In this document: in pieces, positions 28,476-37,750 of the stretch
How the letters are laid out: every line of letters begins with the position of its first letter
Numbering within the stretch: the first letter of the stretch is position 1
Assembly: GCA_018703155.1 (NCBI GenBank)
Contig: JABJGS010000002.1
Coordinates: forward strand, 1 to 64,000
DNA length: 64,000 nt
Direction: 5' to 3'
Origin: Francisellaceae bacterium
GTDB taxonomy: Bacteria > Pseudomonadota > Gammaproteobacteria > UBA6186 > Azoamicaceae
Made by a program: the position numbers and the translations under genes
The notes under the pieces: model-generated
The model's database searches: none
Told to the model about the DNA's origin: nothing
What the model saw: only the letters and a program-made list of their open reading frames with translations

Positions 28476-28928
28476 ATGATTAGCAAATTTAATAAAGCGT
28501 TTTCACTAATAGAATTAATGATCGTAATTGCGATTATTGGTATTTTAGCCTCAATAGCAATACCGGCATATGGTGACTACATTGGTAGAGCAAAAACAAG
28601 TGAACTGCTAACCGCTTCTGGTGGCCTCAAAACAGCAATTGTTGAGTATCGAGTTGTGAATGGTAACTTTGCTGCCGCTACTACTGATGAAGCTATTGCC
28701 AATGTTTACGGTGTAACTAGCCCAGCTTTACTGGCAGACAATATTAGTAAAATAACGATTAACAATCCTGACACAAGAGTTAGATTGATTATTGAAGGAA
28801 TTGATGACCTAGGTATTAGCCTTGTATTTACCGGTTCTTGGCTCAACAATGGCGTAGCTTGGGAGTGTGCATCTACAGGGAACAAAAAATTTGCTCCTTC
28901 ATCCTGTCGCAAAGACCCTACGAATTAA
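28476..28928 (+). CDS. pilA: Type IV pilin PilA
   Basis: Major-pilin-type protein of 150 residues. The ATG at 28476 is preceded by GGAG and gives a short leader MISKFNKA followed by FSLIELMIVIAIIGILASIA, the class III signal and hydrophobic helix with Glu at mature position 5. The residue before the cleavage site is Ala rather than the usual Gly. Two C-terminal cysteines (WECAS and SSCRK) can form the pilin disulfide loop. PilD, encoded at 34980, should process it. Followed by a strong terminator, so it is transcribed alone, upstream of pilB. Confidence 0.93.
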   Translation: MISKFNKAFSLIELMIVIAIIGILASIAIPAYGDYIGRAKTSELLTASGGLKTAIVEYRVVNGNFAAATTDEAIANVYGVTSPALLADNISKITINNPDTRVRLIIEGIDDLGISLVFTGSWLNNGVAWECASTGNKKFAPSSCRKDPTN

Positions 28929-28967
28929 TAACAACATAAGAATACTCCAAAATATTATACTAAAAGA

Positions 28968-28994
28968 AGCGGGCTCTAAGCCCGCTTTTTTTTT
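28968..28994 (+). terminator. Rho-independent terminator of pilA
   Basis: Perfect 8-bp GC-rich stem AGCGGGCT (28968-28975) and AGCCCGCT (28979-28986) with a 3-base loop, followed by a T run to 28994. It lies 40 bases after the pilA stop and separates it from pilB. Confidence 0.95.
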
Positions 28995-29089
28995 AAGTAC
29001 AAATCTTCGTGTGAGTAGTTAGATAATAAGCTAAAATTAACATTAGGGGACAGATATACCTTGCTGACCTACAACACCTAGGAATTGAT

Positions 29090-30784
29090 ATGCTTACAGG
29101 CTTAGCTAAAAACATTGTCGATAGCGGAATCATAAACGAACAACAAGCTGCAGATGCCACTGATAAATCACGCAAAGCAAAAGTATCCTTTGTAAATTAC
29201 TTAGTAACTAACAATATTGCAGATCCAACACAAATTGCACTTTCAGCATCACAAGAATTTGGTCTGCCATTTTTTAATCTCGACACATATGATATGCAAG
29301 TCGCATCTCCTAAAACAAATTTAAAAAGTAAATTCCTGATAGAGAACAGAGTTGCTCCTTTATTAATTAGAGGTGGTAAGCTTTTTATAGCGGTATCTGA
29401 TCCAACACATGTCAAAGCTTTAGATGATGTTAAATTTCAAACGAACCTATCTCCTGAAGCTATTGTTGTTGAGGATAGTAAACTAGATGCATTAATTGAA
29501 GAACTTGAGTCTCTACAAGAAATGTCTTCTCTCGATGATCTTGATGATGAGGGACTAGACTCTTTAGATATAACTAGTGGCGAAGAAGATCCTGGTGCTG
29601 GCGATGCTGGTGCTGATATTGACGATACTCCCATAGTAAAATTTGTAAATAAAATGCTCCTTGATGCAATTAACATCGGTGCATCAGACTTGCACTTTGA
29701 ACCATATGAAAAAACTTACAGGATCCGATTTCGATTAGATGGCGTATTAATGGAACATGCAAAACCACCTCAAGCACTCGGACCCAGAATATCAACACGA
29801 TTAAAAGTAATGTCAAGTTTAGATATTTCAGAAAGAAGAATACCTCAAGATGGTCGCTTTAAAATGCGCCTAACAAAGACTCGTGCAATTGATTTTCGTG
29901 TTAGCACATGCCCTACTATCTTTGGTGAAAAAATTGTAATGCGTATTTTAGATCCCACAAGTGCACAACTGGGTATTGAAGCTTTGGGGTACGAAGATTT
30001 TCAAGAGAAATTATTTCTAGAAGCAATTCATAAACCTCAAGGTCTGGTTTTGGTAACTGGGCCAACAGGAAGTGGTAAAACCGTTTCTTTGTACACAGCC
30101 TTAAATATTTTAAATACGGTTGAAACAAATATCTCAACCGCAGAAGATCCAGTTGAGATTAATTTAACTGGTATTAACCAAGTAGGCATGAATATCAAAG
30201 CTGGTCTTACTTTTTCTGCAGCACTTAAATCTTTTTTAAGACAAGATCCTGATATCATTATGGTTGGCGAGATCAGAGATATGGAAACTGGTGGAATTGC
30301 AGTAAAAGCTGCTCAAACTGGTCATTTGGTACTTTCTACTCTACACACCAATAGTGCTCCTGACACCCTAACTAGACTTATTAACATGGGGATCCCCGCA
30401 TATAACCTAGCAACATGTGTAAATCTTATTATTGCACAACGCCTTGCTCGAAAATTATGTGAAAGATGTAAAGAAAAAGATGAAGTACCAAGTTCGGCCT
30501 TAGTTGAGCTTGGGTTTAGAGAAGATGAAACAGATAGCCTTGAACTTTATAAGGCTGTAGGCTGCCCGCAATGCAAAAAAGGTTATAAAGGTCGACTCGG
30601 TATTTATCAAGTAATGCCCGTCAGTGAAGCTATAGGCAAACTTATTTTGAATGGCGCAAATGCTATGGAGATAGCCAAGCAAGCATCGGAAGATGGTGTA
30701 TGGAGTATCCGTGAGTCTGGACTAAATAAAATCAGGGCTGGCTTAACAACTATTGAAGAAATTGAAAGAGTTACAAAGGAATAG
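29090..30784 (+). CDS. pilB: Type IV pilus assembly ATPase PilB
   Basis: Hexameric GspE-family ATPase that powers pilus extension at the cytoplasmic face. The 564-residue protein has the N-terminal MshE/T2SSE_N domain, Walker A GPTGSGKTVSLYT near residue 324, the Asp box and HTNSAPDTL-type His box downstream, and a zinc-binding pair of CxxC motifs (CERCKEK and CPQCKKG) near 460 and 490. ATG is preceded by AGGA. pilC starts 3 bases after the stop. Confidence 0.97.
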   Translation: MLTGLAKNIVDSGIINEQQAADATDKSRKAKVSFVNYLVTNNIADPTQIALSASQEFGLPFFNLDTYDMQVASPKTNLKSKFLIENRVAPLLIRGGKLFIAVSDPTHVKALDDVKFQTNLSPEAIVVEDSKLDALIEELESLQEMSSLDDLDDEGLDSLDITSGEEDPGAGDAGADIDDTPIVKFVNKMLLDAINIGASDLHFEPYEKTYRIRFRLDGVLMEHAKPPQALGPRISTRLKVMSSLDISERRIPQDGRFKMRLTKTRAIDFRVSTCPTIFGEKIVMRILDPTSAQLGIEALGYEDFQEKLFLEAIHKPQGLVLVTGPTGSGKTVSLYTALNILNTVETNISTAEDPVEINLTGINQVGMNIKAGLTFSAALKSFLRQDPDIIMVGEIRDMETGGIAVKAAQTGHLVLSTLHTNSAPDTLTRLINMGIPAYNLATCVNLIIAQRLARKLCERCKEKDEVPSSALVELGFREDETDSLELYKAVGCPQCKKGYKGRLGIYQVMPVSEAIGKLILNGANAMEIAKQASEDGVWSIRESGLNKIRAGLTTIEEIERVTKE

Positions 30785-30787
30785 CAA

Positions 30788-32008
30788 ATGGCCAAGAAAA
30801 GCATCTCTACAGCATCAGAATATAGCTATTCAGCAAAAAACAATAATGGTGATAAAATAAAAGGAACCATAACTGCTCAATCAATCTCTGCTGCTACAGC
30901 ATTGCTTAAGCGACAAGGCTTAAAAAGCATATCTGTTAGAAAAACAATGAATTTCATGAAAAGCAATACTAAAAAAGTCACCAGTGAAGATGTAACTATG
31001 TTCACCAGACAAATGTCGACTATGATTTTTTCCGGAATACCATTAGTTAAAGCTTTTGATGTATTAATTGAAGGTTTAGAAAGACCAGGTCTTAAAAATG
31101 TTTTAACAGAGGTGAAAAATGAAATTGAATCAGGTTCAACTTTTTCAGAATCTCTTGGCAAGCAACCGCTAGTGTTCGATACTTTGTTCTGCTCCCTAAT
31201 AGAAGCAGGAGAGCAATCAGGATCTCTAGATGTTATGTTGGATAGGATCGCCACTTATAAAGAAAAAACTGAAAGCTTAAAAAGAAAAATCAAAAAAGCT
31301 CTTTACTACCCTGCAGCCGTAATTTTAATAGCTACCGTAGTTACAGTTGTTCTATTAATAAAGGTTGTTCCTACTTTTGAAGAGCTATTTGCTGGATTTG
31401 GTGCTGAATTACCAGCTTTCACACTATTTGTTTTAAATATATCTAATATATTACAAGAATATGGTATTTTCGTTGGCATAGCCATTGCTCTTATCATCTG
31501 GATGCTAGTAAGAGCATACAAAACTAATACTGCATTTAAAAATCGTATTCAATCAACTTTAATTACACTCCCAATTGTTGGCCCCCTAATGCATAAAGCT
31601 GTAGTTGCGCGCTTTGGCAGAACATTAGCTACAACATTTTCTGCTGGCGTACCTCTAGTAGATGCTCTTAATTCTGTAGCATATGCTACTGGCAATGTTG
31701 TCTACACTAAGGCAATATTAGATATAAAAGATATAGTATCATCTGGTCAACCCGTTAATGTCGCTATGCAGCAGGTAAAAATCTTCCCAACATTAGTTGT
31801 TCAAATGGTAGGAATTGGTGAAGAAACTGGCTCTATTGATAAAATGTTAGATAGAATAGCTTCCATTTATGAAGAGGAAGTTGACATGGCTGTTGACGGC
31901 CTAACCACACTTCTTGAACCTGCTATAATGGCATTTCTTGGCGTTGTTGTAGGTGGACTAGTTGTTGCTATGTATTTACCAATATTTAAAATGGGTAGTG
32001 CTATCTAG
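30788..32008 (+). CDS. pilC: Type IV pilus inner membrane platform protein PilC
   Basis: A 406-residue GspF-family protein with two homologous cytoplasmic GspF domains (FTRQMSTMIFSGIPLVKAF near residue 75 and a second starting at VARFGRTLATTFSAGVPL near 275) and three membrane helices near 170-195, 215-240 and 375-400. It is the platform on which PilB acts. Its 3' end overlaps the convergent orf189 by 4 bases. pilD, the usual next gene, is about 3 kb further on. Confidence 0.97.
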   Translation: MAKKSISTASEYSYSAKNNNGDKIKGTITAQSISAATALLKRQGLKSISVRKTMNFMKSNTKKVTSEDVTMFTRQMSTMIFSGIPLVKAFDVLIEGLERPGLKNVLTEVKNEIESGSTFSESLGKQPLVFDTLFCSLIEAGEQSGSLDVMLDRIATYKEKTESLKRKIKKALYYPAAVILIATVVTVVLLIKVVPTFEELFAGFGAELPAFTLFVLNISNILQEYGIFVGIAIALIIWMLVRAYKTNTAFKNRIQSTLITLPIVGPLMHKAVVARFGRTLATTFSAGVPLVDALNSVAYATGNVVYTKAILDIKDIVSSGQPVNVAMQQVKIFPTLVVQMVGIGEETGSIDKMLDRIASIYEEEVDMAVDGLTTLLEPAIMAFLGVVVGGLVVAMYLPIFKMGSAI

Positions 32009-32574
32009 GATCTTGGACCTGAGTCTATTCGTTGATTCTGTTCATTTAAATTGTTCATGGAGTTGTCTATAGCTATCAAACACTCACCTATACTGGCTTT
32101 AGTCGTATATGATACTATTTCTCTAATTTTCTCATGTGTATTTTCTATGCTTAAGCCAGTAGTCAATCGTACTCTTGATCGCTCTACAACAAAATCATTA
32201 TTTACTGCTTCAATATTTCCAACACAATATTTTGTCAATTTCAAAGCCTGATTCGCTACTCTAGTTAATCCTTGAAAGCGTGATTCACTTTGACTTTTTG
32301 CTATTAATTCCTGATATGCTCCAGAATAAAAATCATGTAGACTTTGTTCTGTAATTGTTATTAACAATTTTTTTAATAGTTGTTGTTGATTCTGTAAAAT
32401 ATTGGCCATGCCAGACAGTGGAATAACAGTTTTTTCAACCATCATACTAGCTATATCAAAATCTATCTTAAATTCATCTACAACTAATTTAGTAACCCTT
32501 GCTTGTAATTCTCTTATATGTAACCATTCCATACGTTCTAATTGTTGTGAAATTTTCTCTTCATCATCAGCCAT
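32005..32574 (-). CDS. Hypothetical helical protein (189 aa), pil-locus insert
   Basis: Not a recognised family. Start chosen at the ATG at 32572-32574 (MADDEEKISQ), which has AAGGTGG six bases upstream; the open frame reaches 32616 but lacks a binding site there. The protein is soluble, strongly helical and polar, with a likely coiled coil (QQLERMEWLHIRELQARV). Last gene of the reverse-strand block between pilC and pilD. It overlaps the pilC stop by 4 bases. Confidence 0.6.
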   Translation of the reverse strand: MADDEEKISQQLERMEWLHIRELQARVTKLVVDEFKIDFDIASMMVEKTVIPLSGMANILQNQQQLLKKLLITITEQSLHDFYSGAYQELIAKSQSESRFQGLTRVANQALKLTKYCVGNIEAVNNDFVVERSRVRLTTGLSIENTHEKIREIVSYTTKASIGECLIAIDNSMNNLNEQNQRIDSGPRS

Positions 32575-32590
32575 ATTATCCACCTTTAGA

Positions 32591-32875
32591 TCATGTTTTG
32601 TTTTTCTTAGGATCATTTTTTACTTTTATATTATCTTTATTTGTTACATCTACTTGATGAGCACGGATACTCTCCAAACCTTGATCTCTTATAGGAGCAC
32701 TCTTAAATGTCATAGATTTATGGCCACCAATTTCGAGCAAATCATTTACCTCCCTATTGTCCATTATGGGATCATCTTCTTCATCCAAATCAATAACAAC
32801 CGTATTTGGACTTATCCTATTTAAACCAGTTATATCTTCAGGATCAATTAAGATCCACTCTCTATCTTCAGTTAC
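32591..32875 (-). pseudogene. Downstream in-frame part of broken gene after TAA
   Basis: Directly after the TAA at 32876-32878 the same frame stays open for 94 codons to the stop at 32591. It encodes an acidic then basic polar stretch (LDEEDDPIMDN, ending in a Lys/Asn-rich tail). No ATG or binding site suggests an independent gene; a TTG at 32786-32788 is the only candidate start. Most simply it is the C-terminal part of the upstream 210-residue protein, cut off by a nonsense change or read through. Confidence 0.5.
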
Positions 32876-33508
32876 TTATGGATACTCATCAAGCTCAACA
32901 CTTTGATAATTTTTAGTAGTCTGTGCACATCCAACCATAACTTCAAGAGATTTTGCGACTTTCATTCCACAAGATTCTCCGGCACCGGCTCTTCTTGATA
33001 AACTTATTTGATCTAAAAATGTATTATCAATAATCTCTTTCAGGTTAGTACCAGCACGTAACTGTTCCAGTTTAGGGTATATGATTGCTAATTTCTTAGA
33101 AACCATACTTGCTTGCCTAACTCCATGCAAGTGGTCAACATACTCATTTAATTTTGTAAGAGCACGCATATTCTGTATTTCATTGTCAAGTCTTTCCTGT
33201 TGTTCAATAGTTAAGACATTATCCATTGCATGTAAGTCAACAGTATCAATAATCATGGACTTTAACTTATCAATTGCCATAGATGTTTCTATACTTGTGC
33301 CATCAGTTAAAGAATATTCTGTTAATTTATCTAACACCTTTATAGAATTATTTACATCAAGGTGATCTTTTGTAGAAAACACCACTGATTTTACTGCACT
33401 AGCAAGATCTTGTGATACAGAGCCTGATATATTTGATATATCTGCTTCTAGCTTCGCTGTCGCAACCATCTGCATTTGAGAGGCTCGCTGGACATCAAGC
33501 TGGGCCAT
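32876..33508 (-). CDS. Hypothetical helical protein (210 aa), may be truncated by nonsense codon
   Basis: Unrecognised family. Soluble and almost fully helical, with stretches such as LTIEQQERLDNEIQNMRALT that look like coiled coil. It ends in a TAA after DEYP, but the frame continues open for 94 more codons, so the original product may have been about 305 residues. Middle gene of the reverse-strand block inserted between pilC and pilD, 21 bases after orf404. Confidence 0.55.
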   Translation of the reverse strand: MAQLDVQRASQMQMVATAKLEADISNISGSVSQDLASAVKSVVFSTKDHLDVNNSIKVLDKLTEYSLTDGTSIETSMAIDKLKSMIIDTVDLHAMDNVLTIEQQERLDNEIQNMRALTKLNEYVDHLHGVRQASMVSKKLAIIYPKLEQLRAGTNLKEIIDNTFLDQISLSRRAGAGESCGMKVAKSLEVMVGCAQTTKNYQSVELDEYP

Positions 33509-33529
33509 ATACCCACCTATGACTCGAAT

Positions 33530-34744
33530 TTAAGCTGAATTAGGTTCCTCAACTTCAGCAAGTTTTCTAATTATGTCGTCAATCTTATCTATACTACAAA
33601 TAAATTCATTTTGTACTCCCAAAATATTCTCCGAATTATGAATATTTGTCATCATCTTCATTAATTCAGTATTAACTTCTTTAGCTCCTACCCCTGTTAG
33701 CTTACTCTTAAGCTCTGTTTGTCTACGGCTTATATATGCACTATCTATCGTTATAGAGCTAATATCAGGAGAATATGATGCATTAGATTTTAAACCTTTG
33801 TTTATAGTAGCTAAAGTTTTTTCAATTGCCTCTGGCATTTCTGATTTTGGCAAATTCCCCAACTGTTCAATATAAGCATTTCTACTTTGTTCTCTTAAAT
33901 CTTCAATATCAAAACTTTTGGACCAAAGAATGGTATACTTTTGCCCAAGCTCAGGCTGAGCTAATAAGTAAGAAAGATAGTCCTTACCAAATTGCCCAGA
34001 ACTACTATACTCATGCGAGTTATTAAATGGCGTTATTTCGCTTTCAGGATGTGAATTTCTAGACCGTGAATAACGTTCCCTGGCACCAAAATCTATCCTT
34101 TGTATCCCTATAATTTCACCATCGCTACCTTTTAAAGCAAGAAATTGTCCAACATGTAAACTCTCATCACCACATACAGCACTCAGCTTTATACCTGCAG
34201 CTAATTGCCATTGGGCATTTTGTGATAAACTTTCAATTCCTGAAATAATCATATCACTTTTTGTAGATTCCCAGCTCCACCAAGCGCTTGGATCACGCTT
34301 TTCACCATAAACAACTTCATCCCAAGACTCAAAATTTCCAGCAACTTTAGGCTGAATTGAGACTACTGAGTCTTTGCCTTCAACAACCATTCTTCCAGCT
34401 GTTGCAAATATTGCAGAATTTTTCAAGGCTGCTGGTACAACCCCCTTCGCATCACGAGCAAAATAGGCAGTCCCTTCTAATGCACATGTTGCTGCATCAT
34501 CAACTTTCACTAGAATTTCTGTACCGTTTTGATCTCGATAAAATGCAGCCATACCATCTTGACCACGCCCAGGCAATATCCCTGTATATTCCCATACATG
34601 ACCATTTTCATCCGTAAATTGATTATAATAAGGGCGCTTTTTACCAGTTTTCTTATCTAATGTTTCCCTTAAATGCTTCAGATCAATATTTAATGTACTT
34701 GGCATAGGCATGAGAGAAATATCCACATATATCATATAATTCAT
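33530..34744 (-). CDS. Kinase-like putative effector (404 aa), pil-locus insert
   Basis: Unknown protein with features of a kinase-like fold. An N-terminal mixed domain contains TEILVKVDD (Lys80, possible ATP-binding strand); CGDESLHVGQF (Asp193, His197, Gln200) is followed 17 residues later by RIDFGAR (Asp218). That spacing recalls the GDxH..N and IDFG loops of phosphoinositide and related atypical kinases, and some Legionella effectors carry such domains. This is inference from motifs. The C-terminal 150 residues are helical with an acidic tail. Start is uncertain: ATGs lie at residues 1, 4, 12 and 14, none with a good binding site. First gene of the reverse-strand block. Confidence 0.65.
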   Translation of the reverse strand: MNYMIYVDISLMPMPSTLNIDLKHLRETLDKKTGKKRPYYNQFTDENGHVWEYTGILPGRGQDGMAAFYRDQNGTEILVKVDDAATCALEGTAYFARDAKGVVPAALKNSAIFATAGRMVVEGKDSVVSIQPKVAGNFESWDEVVYGEKRDPSAWWSWESTKSDMIISGIESLSQNAQWQLAAGIKLSAVCGDESLHVGQFLALKGSDGEIIGIQRIDFGARERYSRSRNSHPESEITPFNNSHEYSSSGQFGKDYLSYLLAQPELGQKYTILWSKSFDIEDLREQSRNAYIEQLGNLPKSEMPEAIEKTLATINKGLKSNASYSPDISSITIDSAYISRRQTELKSKLTGVGAKEVNTELMKMMTNIHNSENILGVQNEFICSIDKIDDIIRKLAEVEEPNSA

Positions 34745-34979
34745 TAGACAAATAATTTGCAGAAATATTCACTTTCGGTGTATATAAAAGCATAACGCTA
34801 CATTAAAAGCTTTATACGATACCAGGACTCTTAAAAGTCATAATTAAGGTCATTTTATGGAATCAGGTGAACTAAGCTGCAACTATTCCAATAAGATGAT
34901 AGAGCATAGTTGTTCTATATTATTTTAAGTTATATTCGCCTATGCTATAAGTAGACCTATCTATATACGGCTATAGTTA

Positions 34980-35849
34980 ATGAACTACTTAAATGATTTT
35001 TCAAGTGATTACATACTTGCATTTATTGGCTTAATAAGCCTATGTGTCGGCAGCTTCTTAAATGTTGTTATAAGTCGACTTCCAGTGATGTTAAATAATT
35101 TTTGGCAACAAGAATGTCATGAGTTTTTAAAAATCCCATTTACGGCGAAAGAGAAAGAAATAACTTTATCTTCACCATGTTCTCACTGCCTAACATGTAA
35201 ATCCAATATTCGATGGTTCGATAATATACCGTTATTTAGTTACATAATACTTAATGGGAAATGCCGCAATTGTAAGCAAGAATTCCCTACGCGTTATTTC
35301 CAAGTTGAAATATTAACCCTGGTATTATCTTTAGTCACAGCAATTCATTATGGACCCAAAAGTCTAACCGTTATCCCAGCATTATTATTAACTTGGGGCC
35401 TAATTAGTATTACTTTCATTGATATTGAAAATATGATTATACCTGACAATATTAATTACTTATTTCTATGGATTGGACTTATTTTGAATTCCTATGAAAT
35501 TTTTGTTCCTCTCCAAAGTGCACTCTGGGGTGCTGTTGCAGGTTATTTATCTCTATGGCTTATTTATCAAGGATTTAAATTATTAACAAAAAAAGAAGGG
35601 ATGGGGTTTGGTGATTTCAAACTATTTGCACTAATAGGTGCTTGGCTAGGTTGGCAAATGCTACCCATTGTCATTTTCATGGCTTCAGCACTAGGCAGTA
35701 TTATTGGACTCACCTCTATAGCTTTAAAGAGAACCTCTCGCAATAATCCCATTCCTTTTGGCCCATATTTATGTGGTGCTGCGTGGGTAACCATGCTCTG
35801 GGGCCAAGATATATACAATCAATATTTACTTCATATTATACTGGTGTAA
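34980..35849 (+). CDS. pilD: Prepilin leader peptidase / N-methyltransferase PilD
   Basis: Membrane aspartyl protease (A24 family) that cleaves the PilA leader and methylates the new N-terminus. The N-terminal domain has the cysteine clusters CSHCLTC and CRNCK flanking NIPLFSYI; the two catalytic Asp motifs are FIDIENMIIPD and GFGDFKLFALIGAWLGW. About eight membrane helices, 289 residues, standard. It may also process type II secretion pseudopilins. coaE begins 5 bases after the stop. Confidence 0.97.
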   Translation: MNYLNDFSSDYILAFIGLISLCVGSFLNVVISRLPVMLNNFWQQECHEFLKIPFTAKEKEITLSSPCSHCLTCKSNIRWFDNIPLFSYIILNGKCRNCKQEFPTRYFQVEILTLVLSLVTAIHYGPKSLTVIPALLLTWGLISITFIDIENMIIPDNINYLFLWIGLILNSYEIFVPLQSALWGAVAGYLSLWLIYQGFKLLTKKEGMGFGDFKLFALIGAWLGWQMLPIVIFMASALGSIIGLTSIALKRTSRNNPIPFGPYLCGAAWVTMLWGQDIYNQYLLHIILV

Positions 35850-35854
35850 TTTGT

Positions 35855-36433
35855 ATGCTTATTGCTTTAACTGGCGGCATTGGTAGCGGTAAAAGTCTTG
35901 CTGCAAAATTCTTTGTTGAGCTTGGCGTAAGAGTTCTCTATGCTGATAACATTGCCAAGGAAATCATGAACACCCATCCTCAAATACAAAATAAACTACA
36001 AAAATATTTTGGCTCTAGAGTCATCGATGACACAAACAAGATAAATAAATTTTTCCTACGCCAAGAAATATTCAATAGTGATACAAAAAGACTATGGCTA
36101 AATGACCTAATTCACCCTCTAGTCTGGAAGACTATAGAGCAAAGAGCTAGGGATTCACAAGATTATGTTATTGCAGAAATACCATTGATCCTAGAAAGTA
36201 ACAACCAAGACAAGGTTCAGAAGATTATAGTTATTGATTGCTCCGTTGAGTTACAAATTCAAAGAGCCTCATTACGAGACGGAATAAGTAACACAGAGAT
36301 TTTAAAAGTAATATCATCACAGATGCCGCGTAAAGAGAAATTGCTTAAAGCTGATTATGTCTTTAATAATGATACTGATTTTGAAAACCTTAAGCGCCAG
36401 GTATATGAATTCCATCACCTAATGTCCTCATAG
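35855..36433 (+). CDS. coaE: Dephospho-CoA kinase
   Basis: Last step of CoA synthesis. The P-loop GGIGSGKS begins at residue 7 when the ATG at 35855 (MLIALTGG) is used; the longer frame from 35771 overlaps pilD and is not used. LYADNIAKEIM and LIHPLVW match the substrate-binding parts. 192 residues, normal. The pilD-coaE-zapD order is common in gammaproteobacteria. Confidence 0.95.
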   Translation: MLIALTGGIGSGKSLAAKFFVELGVRVLYADNIAKEIMNTHPQIQNKLQKYFGSRVIDDTNKINKFFLRQEIFNSDTKRLWLNDLIHPLVWKTIEQRARDSQDYVIAEIPLILESNNQDKVQKIIVIDCSVELQIQRASLRDGISNTEILKVISSQMPRKEKLLKADYVFNNDTDFENLKRQVYEFHHLMSS

Positions 36434-36979
36434 CCAACCAAAGCCTATAAACTCTAAGTACCTTATGAAGAAAAGATTTATTTAGATTAAGCGACTATTA
36501 AAATAAAAGGTGACAGCCATTCATGAACCTATTGATGTGACCGCCCAAATAGGGGCTCTAAAATAATTCTCTCCTTGAGCATAAGAAAATAATAATTTCT
36601 CATAAAGGTTATCCAATAAATAGTTTGATAAGCATACCCAAAATACCTTTTAACATTTTGTTTAGATTACATTTTTTATTTTTGTTTTTATTTCTATATA
36701 GCTTCATTATCGGATTCTCTACAATTCCAACTAAACACCTGTTGTATGCTAATATTTTCTAGGTATTTGCAAGATTACAACCTCTAATTTGAGCAGTTAT
36801 GCTTACGCATTACTGCCTGTTTTTCACACCAAATCGTAAAAATATTTCATCCTAATCTTAGAGTATCACCTTTATATTCACCATGTTATGCTGCCATTAT
36901 AGTTTATCTTAAAATTGCTCATCAAAATTGCTAGCTCTCTTTTGTGTTATAATATAGTTATACTCCTTATGGATTTGAT
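36434..36979. other. Intergenic, nothing recognised
   Basis: About 545 bases between coaE and zapD, genes that are usually closer. No open frame, tRNA or clear terminator was seen, so zapD probably has its own promoter here. Confidence 0.55.
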
Positions 36980-37750
36980 ATGACTTGCCAAAATACACAG
37001 TTTGAATTTCCATTAAATGAACGGATCCGTGCTTTCTTAAGGCTTGAAGCAATGCTGGAGGAGTTTGATCACTTCATCGGTATGCGGTCACATTGGGATG
37101 TTCAATCTGGGATTTATGCCTTAAATAGATTACTACATTTTCTTGAGCGCAAGGATTACCGACTAGAGATCACCCAAGAGCTAGAAAGACAACTATTTTC
37201 TTTAAATCGATTAATAAATAATCCTGGAGTAGATACAACCTCTTTAAATTTGGCTATTGTAAACACTGAGACTTATATAGCGCAATTTAGAAATATGCAA
37301 AAATGCTATGATGATTCAATCCGTAAAGATGAACTTCTTAACAGTATCCGCTTAAGAATCACTACTGCTAATCTTACTTCTTCTGTAGACTTGCCATGCC
37401 TACACTCATGGTTACATTCAAAAAATAATGAACAGCAAGATCGACTTAATATTTGGGCTAGCCACTTTAGTCATTTGAAATCTACTGTAATGTTTATTTT
37501 GAGTGCTATCAGAAAAACCTCTATTTTTGAACAAAAATTTGCTGATATGGGAATATATCAACAATCTTTAGGCTCCACTCATAATTATTCACTAATTAGA
37601 TTGATTATTGATAGCCCTAGACATATTTTCCCTGAGATTAGCGGAGGGAAACACCGCATAAATGTTAGGTTTTTAGAGATGACTTCTAATTTTGAAAGAC
37701 CGAAACAAATTGAAGATCCTTTAGATTTTCAAATTTGTTTTTGTAGCTAA
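36980..37750 (+). CDS. zapD: Cell division protein ZapD
   Basis: Cytoplasmic protein that bundles FtsZ filaments at the division ring. The 256-residue sequence has the family's start (FEFPLNERIRAFLRLE), HWDVQSGIYALNRLL, and the LRVRFL-like C-terminal strand (HRINVRFLEM). In enterobacteria it is followed by yacG, which is absent here; instead a convergent gene overlaps its last 4 bases. Confidence 0.95.
   Translation: MTCQNTQFEFPLNERIRAFLRLEAMLEEFDHFIGMRSHWDVQSGIYALNRLLHFLERKDYRLEITQELERQLFSLNRLINNPGVDTTSLNLAIVNTETYIAQFRNMQKCYDDSIRKDELLNSIRLRITTANLTSSVDLPCLHSWLHSKNNEQQDRLNIWASHFSHLKSTVMFILSAIRKTSIFEQKFADMGIYQQSLGSTHNYSLIRLIIDSPRHIFPEISGGKHRINVRFLEMTSNFERPKQIEDPLDFQICFCS

Noticed and set aside
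35771-35854. Longer coaE start inside pilD
   Set aside because: The P-loop lies at the normal distance only from the ATG at 35855.
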